Below, in pieces: positions 1-5,221 of a stretch of DNA of 5,414 nucleotides. Source of the stretch: an uncultured Flavobacteriaceae bacterium (GTDB lineage: Bacteria > Bacteroidota > Bacteroidia > Flavobacteriales > Flavobacteriaceae); assembly GCA_938041595.1 (NCBI GenBank), contig CALITN010000085.1:1-5414 (forward strand), given 5' to 3'. A program made the translations under genes and the position numbers. Under the pieces are notes generated by a model. That model had not been told where the DNA came from. It saw only the letters and a list, made by a program, of their open reading frames with translations, and searched no databases. Each line of letters opens with the position of its first letter. Within the stretch, counting starts at the first letter, position 1.

Positions 1-716
1 CCACGAATTCCAGGGGTGTCTATGATGCGAATATCTGCATCCAAATCAAACATCTCGGCAAAGGTTGTCGTGTGTTGTCCTTGGGAATGACTGCTGGAAA
101 TAGTGGCCGTTTTAAGATCCAAATCGGGGGCAATGGCGTTGGCTAGTGTGGATTTCCCTACGCCACTATGTCCGGAAAACATACTGACTTTTCCTCCCAT
201 AGCCTTTTTTAAATCGTCCACGCCTTGTTGCGCCAGAGCAGAAATAAAACGAGTCTCATAGCCGATAGCTGCATAAACAGCCTGCATTTCTTCCAAAGCC
301 AGCCGTTCTTCCTTGCTATAAGCGTCCATTTTATTGAAAAGTAAGATGACTGGAATCCCATAGGCTTCGGCTGAGACCAAAAAACGATCAATAAAGGCAA
401 ACGTAGTGACTGGATTGTTCAATGTTACGAGTAAAAATACTTGATCGATATTGGCAGCAATTATATGGGTTTGTTTGGAGAGGTTTACCGATCGGCGGAT
501 GATGTAGTTTTTGCGTTCTAAGATATCGGATATCACGCCTTGGTTTTCATCTTTAGGATCTTTATCCACTGCTACCCGATCCCCAACTGCTACTGGATTG
601 GTGCTTTTGATTCCTTGCAAGCGAATCTTTCCCTTGATCCGACAATCCAGAAAGCCAGTATCGGTTTTAACCGAGTACCAACTTCCAGTAGAGCGATAAA
701 CAATTCCTTCGAGCAT
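1..716 (-). CDS. rsgA: Ribosome small-subunit-dependent GTPase RsgA (5' part; C-terminus cut by window edge)
   Basis: This gene runs off the left edge, so only its first 238 codons (plus two bases) are present. RsgA (YjeQ/EngC) is a circularly permuted GTPase that acts in late maturation of the 30S ribosomal subunit. The translation starts MLEGIVYRSTGSWYSV, a typical Bacteroidota RsgA start, followed by an OB-fold-like region over residues 1-70. The G motifs come in permuted order: G4 NKMD (128-131), G5 SA (159-160), G1 GHSGVGKS (182-189), the HTTT switch (215-218) and G3 DTPG (233-236). The C-terminal zinc-binding domain, roughly 70-80 residues in the family, lies outside the window. The ATG at 716-714 was chosen because it matches the family N-terminus and sits just after a -7 promoter element; there is no Shine-Dalgarno sequence. 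It is transcribed divergently from gpmI. No defect is visible in the part present. Confidence 0.96.
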   Translation of the reverse strand, partial: MLEGIVYRSTGSWYSVKTDTGFLDCRIKGKIRLQGIKSTNPVAVGDRVAVDKDPKDENQGVISDILERKNYIIRRSVNLSKQTHIIAANIDQVFLLVTLNNPVTTFAFIDRFLVSAEAYGIPVILLFNKMDAYSKEERLALEEMQAVYAAIGYETRFISALAQQGVDDLKKAMGGKVSMFSGHSGVGKSTLANAIAPDLDLKTATISSSHSQGQHTTTFAEMFDLDADIRIIDTPGIR

Positions 717-722
717 GCGTCA

Positions 723-730
723 CAAAAATA
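723..730 (-). promoter_or_regulatory. Bacteroidota -7 promoter element for rsgA
   Basis: Read on the minus strand this is TATTTTTG, an exact match to the TAnnTTTG -7 consensus of Bacteroidota primary-sigma promoters. It ends 6 bases before the rsgA ATG, so transcription would begin at or very near the start codon, giving a leaderless or nearly leaderless message. No convincing TTG/TTTG -33 box is seen at the usual spacing; a TTTCTG lies 22 bases upstream of the element. The start site itself is inference. Confidence 0.55.
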
Positions 731-778
731 CTAACATTTTTTTCGCTGGTGGCAGAAACGCTTGGACCTCGGTTTTCG

Positions 779-786
779 TATCTTTG
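779..786 (+). promoter_or_regulatory. Bacteroidota -7 promoter element for the gpmI operon
   Basis: TATCTTTG matches the TAnnTTTG -7 consensus exactly and lies 14 bases before the gpmI ATG at 801. The implied leader is only about 8-11 nt. The element also argues against translation from the in-frame TTG at 762, which would lie upstream of the transcript start. The -33 box is poor: the nearest TTG (762-764) is only 14 bases away, shorter than the usual spacer. Confidence 0.55.
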
Positions 787-800
787 CCAAAAGAAACCAA

Positions 801-2324
801 ATGTCGGATAAAGCCCTTTTAATGATTTTAGATGGCTGGGGAAATGCCAGTCGCAAAGAAGCCTCTGCCGTGGAGCAGGCCCAAACTCCTTTTATTGACT
901 CGCTCTACAAAAACTATCATTTTAGTGCCTTGCGCACCGATGGTGAGCACGTCGGCCTACCCAGCGGACAAATGGGTAATAGTGAAGTGGGGCATATGAA
1001 CTTAGGAGCTGGAAGAATTGTCTATCAAGATTTGGCTAAAATCAACAAAGTGGTTGCGGAGGGTGCCTTGGGGGATCAAGCTCCCTTAAAGGCTGCTATC
1101 GCTTATGCTAAAGAAAAAGGAAAAGCCATTCATATTCTAGGCTTGCTATCCCATGGTGGCGTCCACGCCCATATCGACCACTATGAAGCGATGATCGAAA
1201 CATTGGTGAGCACCCGACTGCCGTTCTTCCTTCACGCCTTTAGTGATGGCCGCGATGTGGCTCCCAAGTCGGGGGTTTCTTTTGTAAAAAAAATCAATGC
1301 TCTTTTGGAAAACACTACCGGACAAGTGGCTTCCTTGATCGGCCGTTACTACGCTATGGATCGAGATCAACGCTGGGAACGTGTTCAAAAAGCCTATCAA
1401 CTTTTGGTGGAAGGAAAGGGAAAAGCCACCACTGATTTTGCAGCAGCCATGGATGCCAGCTACCAAGAGGGAACCACAGATGAATTTATGGAGCCACTAG
1501 TCGGAGTCGATGCTGCGGGTACGCCCATTGCGACCCTTCAAGCGGATGATGTGGTGATTTTTATGAATTTCAGAACCGATCGCGGGCGACAGCTCAGTCA
1601 AGCCCTAACCCAGCAAGCCTTCCCAGAATATGGAATGAAACCCCTTGCGTTGCACTACCTTACCTTGACCAATTACGATGAGAATTTTAAAAATATTCAA
1701 GTCATTTTTGATAAGGATAATTTGAAAGACACCCTTGGAGAAACGCTTTCCAAAGCAGGGAAAACGCAAATACGGATTGCCGAAACAGAAAAATACCCCC
1801 ATGTAACTTTCTTTTTTAATGGCGGTCAGGAAACCCCTTTTGAGGGTGAAAAAAGAATCCTATGTCCCTCCCCTAAGGTGGCTACCTATGATCTTAAACC
1901 CGAGATGAGTGCTTTTGAAATCCAAGACAAAATTGTTGCGGCCATCCAGAAAGAGACGCCTGATTTTATCTGTCTTAACTTTGCCAACCCCGATATGGTT
2001 GGACATACCGGAGACATACAAGCGGCCATAAAGGCTTGTGAAACGGTTGACCAATGCGCTGAAAAAGTAATTACCGCTGCCTTGGATCAAGGCTATGTTA
2101 CCCTTTTGATTGCCGATCATGGAAATTGTGAAACCATGTTCAATGAAGATGGAAGTCCCCACACAGCGCACACCACCAATCCCGTTCCCTTCATTCTTGT
2201 GGATGGTAAAAAACGCAAGGTCAAATCGGGAGTATTGGGAGATATTGCGCCAACTGTATTAGATTTGTTAGGCGTAGCCCAACCCGCTGCCATGACGCAA
2301 CACTCATTATTAGAAGACGAATGA
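801..2324 (+). CDS. gpmI: 2,3-bisphosphoglycerate-independent phosphoglycerate mutase (iPGM)
   Basis: A 507-aa enzyme interconverting 3- and 2-phosphoglycerate in cytosolic glycolysis and gluconeogenesis; the length is normal for GpmI. It belongs to the alkaline-phosphatase superfamily and uses two metal ions, usually manganese. Visible residues: Asp11 in LDGWG, the phosphorylated nucleophile Ser61 in MGNSEVGHMN, HGGVHAH (118-124), SDGRD (148-152), an RTDRGRQ loop (258-264), Asp398/His402 in NPDMVGHTGD, Asp439-His440 in ADHGNCE and His457 in PHTAH. All sit at a constant offset from the ligands known in the Geobacillus enzyme, so the active site is intact. The ATG at 801 (MSDKALLMILDGWG) was chosen over an in-frame TTG at 762, because family members begin shortly before LDGWG and the -7 element lies between the two. 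It is the first gene of the operon; its TGA overlaps the next ATG as ATGA. Confidence 0.97.
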   Translation: MSDKALLMILDGWGNASRKEASAVEQAQTPFIDSLYKNYHFSALRTDGEHVGLPSGQMGNSEVGHMNLGAGRIVYQDLAKINKVVAEGALGDQAPLKAAIAYAKEKGKAIHILGLLSHGGVHAHIDHYEAMIETLVSTRLPFFLHAFSDGRDVAPKSGVSFVKKINALLENTTGQVASLIGRYYAMDRDQRWERVQKAYQLLVEGKGKATTDFAAAMDASYQEGTTDEFMEPLVGVDAAGTPIATLQADDVVIFMNFRTDRGRQLSQALTQQAFPEYGMKPLALHYLTLTNYDENFKNIQVIFDKDNLKDTLGETLSKAGKTQIRIAETEKYPHVTFFFNGGQETPFEGEKRILCPSPKVATYDLKPEMSAFEIQDKIVAAIQKETPDFICLNFANPDMVGHTGDIQAAIKACETVDQCAEKVITAALDQGYVTLLIADHGNCETMFNEDGSPHTAHTTNPVPFILVDGKKRKVKSGVLGDIAPTVLDLLGVAQPAAMTQHSLLEDE

Positions 2325-2881
2325 AAAATTTAGCCCTACTCCTAATCCTTTCTCTTACGGCTTGTGGCACCAATACAGCCCCGCCCAAAGCCCTTCCCAT
2401 TACCGAAAAAACAACCCTTGAAGAAGGCATTCCCTACATGATCGGAGAAATCAACCGAACCAATCTGCTGACCTATGAGCACAGTCAGTGGTTCCAAAAA
2501 GAATATGATTTTTTCAAAATCAACCCAAGCTGGGTGGCTGAAATGAAGCCGCTAGCCGATGGTTTGACCTACACACTATTCCTTGGAACTTGGTGCGAGG
2601 ACAGCCAACGAGAAGTACCCGGAATGCTGAAAATATTGGATGCTCTTGAGGTGCCAGCAAAAGATTTGACCCTATATGCCATGGATGAGGACAAAAAAAC
2701 TCCGCAACGTTTCGAAGAAGGACTTGATATCATCAACATCCCTACTTTGATTTTTTATAAGGATGGAAAAGAAATGAATCGTATTGTAGAGTTTCCGGTA
2801 GAATCCCTTTACCAAGACATGGCAAAGATCCTCAAAAGCGAGGCCTATCAACATGCTTACTTTGACGTAGCCAATCCATGA
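2321..2881 (+). CDS. Thioredoxin-fold lipoprotein with a monothiol-type WCEDS motif
   Basis: A 186-aa protein. Residues 1-15 form a lipoprotein signal peptide: MKN, a hydrophobic core LALLLILSL, then lipobox LTAC with Cys15 as the predicted lipidated residue. The mature protein is therefore probably anchored in the envelope facing the periplasm. A thioredoxin-like fold follows: strand TYTLFLGTWCEDSQREVP (83-100), with W91, C92 and S95 at the active-site position, then helix MLKILDAL, strand LTLYAMDED and the cis-proline segment IINIPTLIFYKDGKE (138-151, Pro141). The position of the second cysteine is serine, so it resembles a CxxS monothiol protein rather than a dithiol oxidoreductase. Similar TWCxDSxREVP proteins are common in Bacteroidota as uncharacterised thioredoxin-family proteins. 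It overlaps both neighbours by ATGA, so it is co-translated with gpmI and map. Its substrate is unknown; a redox or chaperone role is inference. Confidence 0.85.
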   Translation: MKNLALLLILSLTACGTNTAPPKALPITEKTTLEEGIPYMIGEINRTNLLTYEHSQWFQKEYDFFKINPSWVAEMKPLADGLTYTLFLGTWCEDSQREVPGMLKILDALEVPAKDLTLYAMDEDKKTPQRFEEGLDIINIPTLIFYKDGKEMNRIVEFPVESLYQDMAKILKSEAYQHAYFDVANP

Positions 2882-3690
2882 TATTAAAAACAGCCGAAGA
2901 AATTGAACGCATTCGAGAAAGTGCATTGATCGTATCGAAAACCCTTGGGATGCTCGCAGGGGAAATCCAACCCGGTGTGACAAGTTTACAATTAGACGGC
3001 TTGGCTGAAACCTTTATTCGAGACCATGGTGCCGAACCGGGGTTTTTGGGGCTTTATGATTTTCCCAATACCCTTTGCGTAAGTCCCAATGCGCAAGTAG
3101 TGCACGGCATACCCAATGACAACCCATTGGAAGAAGGGGATATCCTTTCGGTGGACTGCGGCGCCTTGAAAGACGGTTTTTACGGAGATCACGCCTATAC
3201 TTTTGCCGTGGGAGCAATCGATCCTGCCGTAGCGAAATTACTTCAAGTAACCAAAGAATCCCTTTATGTGGGTATCGCACAGTTTAAGGCAAATAATCGT
3301 GTGGGTGATGTTGGTCATGCCATTCAAAACTATACGGAAGCAGCCGGTTATGGAGTAGTCCGAGAATTGGTTGGGCATGGTCTAGGGACGGAGATGCACG
3401 AAGCACCTGAAATGCCTAACTACGGTCGTCGAGGCCGTGGAAAACAGTTTAAGGAAGGCTTGGTGGTAGCGATAGAACCCATGATCAATCAAGGAACCCG
3501 ACGCATCAAACAACTCAAAGACGGTTGGACTATTCTTACGGCCGACGGTAAGGCAAGTGCTCACTTTGAGCACAACGTGGCCATTGTTAACGGACAGCCC
3601 GAACTGTTGTCTACTTTTGATTATGTCTATGAATCCTTAGGAATTGTCAGCGATGAAGAAGCTCCCTTTCGGAAAAAAGCCACCCAATGA
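2878..3690 (+). CDS. map: Methionine aminopeptidase, type I
   Basis: A 270-aa cytosolic metalloprotease that removes the initiator methionine from new proteins. It has the pita-bread fold with all five metal ligands: Asp93 in SVDCGALKDGFYGDH, Asp104, His167 in VGHGLGTEMHEAPEMPNYG, Glu200 in AIEPMI and Glu231 in AHFEHNVAIV. The S1-pocket/catalytic histidines are also present: His76 in VVHGIP and His174. Each is shifted by a constant four residues or nearly so from E. coli MetAP, so the enzyme should be active. It lacks the N-terminal zinc-finger extension of type Ib enzymes. A tail of about 30 residues, PELLSTFDYVYESLGI and onward, extends past the catalytic core and is typical of Bacteroidota MetAPs. 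The ATG at 2878 overlaps the stop of the lipoprotein gene, and its own TGA overlaps the methyltransferase ATG. Confidence 0.97.
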   Translation: MILKTAEEIERIRESALIVSKTLGMLAGEIQPGVTSLQLDGLAETFIRDHGAEPGFLGLYDFPNTLCVSPNAQVVHGIPNDNPLEEGDILSVDCGALKDGFYGDHAYTFAVGAIDPAVAKLLQVTKESLYVGIAQFKANNRVGDVGHAIQNYTEAAGYGVVRELVGHGLGTEMHEAPEMPNYGRRGRGKQFKEGLVVAIEPMINQGTRRIKQLKDGWTILTADGKASAHFEHNVAIVNGQPELLSTFDYVYESLGIVSDEEAPFRKKATQ

Positions 3691-4442
3691 AATGGATACT
3701 CGCTCTCTTCCCTCGATCTGTGTTAATCTGGGTCAGCATCAAAATCCGGCCCTTTCTTCGATGGTGGTATCGCGGTTCTGAGTTTTATGATCCCATTGAC
3801 GGGCGTGGCTACCGAAAATTTCTATCCTATGGGTACCATACCATGCGACCCAATGCCCTGAGCCCTGGAACGCTATCCTTAGAACGTCATCGGCTCTTAT
3901 GGCTGTATTTGGAACGAGAAACCAGCTTGCTAACGCAAAACCTTCGCGTGCTGCATGTAGCTCCTGAACAGGCTTTTTACCAACGATTTAAAAACTTTTC
4001 CCATTGGGACTACACCACCACCGATTTGCATTCTCCTTTGGCTGATATCAAAGCCGATATTACCGCTTTGCCGTTTGCAGAAGAAACTTTTGATTTAATC
4101 TTTTGCAACCATGTTTTAGAACATATCCCTGAGGATCAAAAAGCACTTTCCGAACTCTATCGCGTTTTGAAAAAAGGAGGAACTGCTATTCTACAGGTAC
4201 CCCTTGATGAAAGTCGTACCACCACTTTTGAGGACAACAGCATCACCGAGCCAAAGGAACGCACTCGCGTCTTCGGGCAATACGATCACGTGCGTGTCTA
4301 CGGTCAAGACTATTATCAGCTCCTTGAAGCTGCAGGTTTCCAAGTGGAAGCAGACGCTTTTTTTTCAAAGATACCCCCTGAAGAAGTCAAGCGATTTTCA
4401 CTCCAGCACGAACGGATTCCCGTTGGAATAAAAAAGGGCTAA
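3687..4442 (+). CDS. Class I SAM-dependent methyltransferase (LHVAPE type)
   Basis: A 251-aa Methyltransf_11-like protein and last gene of the operon. An N-terminal basic/hydrophobic segment (residues 3-28, WILALFPRSVLIWVSIKIRP and on) may associate with the membrane. The Rossmann core follows: motif I RVLHVAPEQAFYQRF (87-101), motif II acidic residue D113 in YTTTDLHSP, DITALPF (124-130), FDLIFCNHVLEHIPED (135-150) and LKKGGTAILQVPL (161-173). Motif I has LHVAPE where most members have a glycine-rich loop. To my knowledge this is a recurring variant in one methyltransferase subfamily rather than a defect. The region DHVRVYGQDYYQLLEAAGF (200-218) is typical of small-molecule or lipid/sugar methyltransferases. 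The substrate is unknown. The ATG at 3687 overlaps the map stop as ATGA; the stop is TAA at 4440-4442. Confidence 0.88.
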   Translation: MKWILALFPRSVLIWVSIKIRPFLRWWYRGSEFYDPIDGRGYRKFLSYGYHTMRPNALSPGTLSLERHRLLWLYLERETSLLTQNLRVLHVAPEQAFYQRFKNFSHWDYTTTDLHSPLADIKADITALPFAEETFDLIFCNHVLEHIPEDQKALSELYRVLKKGGTAILQVPLDESRTTTFEDNSITEPKERTRVFGQYDHVRVYGQDYYQLLEAAGFQVEADAFFSKIPPEEVKRFSLQHERIPVGIKKG

Positions 4443-4469
4443 TTCCCTAAATCATAGAACTAAAATGGT

Positions 4470-4501
4470 GGCACCCACAATTCTGATACATTAAGGGTGC
4501 C
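4470..4501. repeat. 7-bp inverted repeat framing the first copy of the 18-bp repeat
   Basis: GGCACCC (4470-4476) and GGGTGCC (4495-4501) are perfect inverted arms. The 18 bases between them are exactly the repeat unit ACAATTCTGATACATTAA. There is no T-run after either arm, so this is not a standard intrinsic terminator. It lies 27 bases past the methyltransferase stop and could cap or stabilise that mRNA 3' end; this is inference. Confidence 0.7.
4477..4494 (+). repeat. Direct repeat copy 1
   Basis: ACAATTCTGATACATTAA. It shares 17 of 18 bases with copy 3 (4689-4706) and the first 12 bases exactly with copy 2. It occupies the whole loop of the GGCACCC/GGGTGCC hairpin. Confidence 0.85.
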
Positions 4502-4592
4502 CTAATACACAGAGAAGCCGCCTAAGCGATCCTTTTTAGGCCCGTAATAGAGTGGGATTCCTAAAAATTAAGTATTCTTACTTCTGTTAAAT

Positions 4593-4605
4593 ATTGATTA
4601 TCAAT
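4593..4605. repeat. 13-bp palindrome ATTGATTATCAAT
   Basis: ATTGAT and ATCAAT are perfect inverted arms around a single T. The size and symmetry fit a binding site for a dimeric protein, but there is no gene start next to it on either strand and chance is plausible in such AT-rich DNA. Confidence 0.4.
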
Positions 4606-4633
4606 TTGTTGTGATTTGGAAGTGGTAAAATCA

Positions 4634-4645
4634 ACAATTCTGATA
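4634..4645 (+). repeat. Direct repeat copy 2
   Basis: ACAATTCTGATA, identical to the first 12 bases of copies 1 and 3. With two more bases upstream (CA, 4632-4633) it matches copy 3 over 14 bases. It starts 157 bp after copy 1 and 55 bp before copy 3, just beyond the T-tract side of the terminator. Confidence 0.85.
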
Positions 4646-4652
4646 CGTGACC

Positions 4653-4675
4653 AAAAAAACACCCGAAGGTGTTTT
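4653..4675 (-). terminator. Intrinsic terminator of the membrane-protein gene, possibly bidirectional
   Basis: Read on the minus strand, AAAACACC pairs perfectly with GGTGTTTT around a TTCG loop closed by C-G, the very stable cUUCGg tetraloop. A run of seven Ts (complement of 4653-4659) follows the GC part of the stem. The stem begins 27 bases after the stop of the leftward gene at 4703. On the plus strand the same hairpin ends in TTTT, so it may also stop transcripts leaking from the operon that ends at 4442. No other terminator is seen for that operon. Confidence 0.85.
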
Positions 4676-4688
4676 AAATTTGATACCA

Positions 4689-4706
4689 ACAATTCTGATA
4701 GATTAA
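4689..4706 (+). repeat. Direct repeat copy 3, overlapping the stop of the membrane-protein gene
   Basis: ACAATTCTGATAGATTAA, one mismatch to copy 1 over 18 bases. Its TTA (4703-4705) is the TAA stop codon of the leftward gene read from the other strand. Short arms ACCA (4685-4688) and TGGT (4708-4711) flank it, a weak echo of the stem around copy 1. Confidence 0.85.
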
Positions 4707-5221
4707 CTGGTTTTTGTTTTTACAGGATTGAAAAGCCATTTTATTCTCTTGATTGGAATATTTTTAAGCTTTTGTATTTCCAAATCAATTTTGGGGCTTA
4801 GTAAACAGGTTAATGTGAAATGATTTCCAGCTCTCAAATAAACGTCAACACAATAATAGGATTCTATACCTAAAAATGGGATACCGCCTTTGTCGATACT
4901 GGCTGACTTCCAAATGATAATTTTTTCAATATCACTCCCTAAAATTTCTTCTCGCTTACCTTCCTTCCTACGCACCAAACGGTCAAATAACACTTCATAT
5001 TCCTCGCCTTTATTTGTATGCCAATAATCATAATGTAAGAAAAATACAGGTATGATATCCAATGCCCAAAAAATCAAAAAAATAATTACTATATCCTTTT
5101 CAAAATTAAAAATAGTGTGCATACAAAAGATTCCTATCATCATCAAAATTAAAGTATGATAATGCAATACTAAATGATTTCTTGTGGTTATTTTTAAACG
5201 TTTATCGAGGTCTCCAGCCAT
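4703..5221 (-). CDS. Two-TM membrane protein, candidate immunity protein
   Basis: A 172-aa protein I do not recognise as a named family. After a short charged N-terminus (MAGDLDKRLKITTRN) come two hydrophobic segments, about residues 17-40 (LVLHYHTLILMMIGIFCMHTIF) and 43-64 (DIVIIFLIFWALDIIPVFFLHY). A soluble domain of about 100 residues follows, alternating strand-like stretches (EYEVLFDRLVRR, IEKIIIWKSASI, YYCVDVYLRAG, HFTLTCLL) and ending in a helix-like IDLEIQKLKN. That layout resembles two-TM proteins with a PH-like domain, but this is a pattern judgement. The ATG lies inside the last codons of the upstream gene (20-bp overlap, different frame) with no Shine-Dalgarno sequence, suggesting translational coupling. 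The DNA is much more AT-rich than the operon. Its position directly after a glycine-zipper C-terminus suggests immunity against it. The gene call is firm; the role is inference. Confidence 0.8.
   Translation of the reverse strand: MAGDLDKRLKITTRNHLVLHYHTLILMMIGIFCMHTIFNFEKDIVIIFLIFWALDIIPVFFLHYDYWHTNKGEEYEVLFDRLVRRKEGKREEILGSDIEKIIIWKSASIDKGGIPFLGIESYYCVDVYLRAGNHFTLTCLLSPKIDLEIQKLKNIPIKRIKWLFNPVKTKTS

Larger units (their letters stand above)
4443..4702. other. Non-coding convergent intergenic region with repeats and hairpins
   Basis: These 260 bp separate the end of the rightward operon from the end of a leftward gene. I see no credible gene. The region holds three copies of an ACAATTCTGATA repeat, a 7-bp stem framing the first copy, a weaker GCCTAA/TTAGGC inverted repeat (4520-4525 with 4536-4541, loop of 10), a 13-bp palindrome and one strong terminator. 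It is more AT-rich than the operon, mainly from 4560 onward. Confidence 0.8.

Noticed and set aside
511..734. Two plus-strand reading frames of 62-64 aa
   Set aside because: They are antisense to the clear rsgA coding sequence and have no recognisable features.
762..800. In-frame TTG start extending GpmI by 13 residues
   Set aside because: The extension (MDLGFRIFAKRNQ) is not family-like, and the -7 element at 779-786 would put the transcript start downstream of it; ATG at 801 gives the normal N-terminus.
4425..4446. GGAAT/ATTCC inverted repeat around the methyltransferase stop
   Set aside because: Five AT-leaning base pairs with a 12-base loop and no T-run; too weak to call a terminator.
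4520..4541. GCCTAA/TTAGGC inverted repeat as a terminator
   Set aside because: Only 6 bp with a 10-base loop and no following T-run on either strand.
4477..4706. CRISPR array
   Set aside because: Only three short copies with unequal spacers of different kinds and no cas genes.
4572..4718. Open minus-strand frame without ATG running through the terminator and repeats
   Set aside because: It has no credible start, spans the hairpin terminator, and matches no known protein pattern; most likely chance in AT-rich DNA.
4616..4801. 61-aa plus-strand reading frame beginning at a TTG
   Set aside because: It crosses repeats 2 and 3, the terminator, and the antisense of the membrane-protein 3' end; no promoter or family character.
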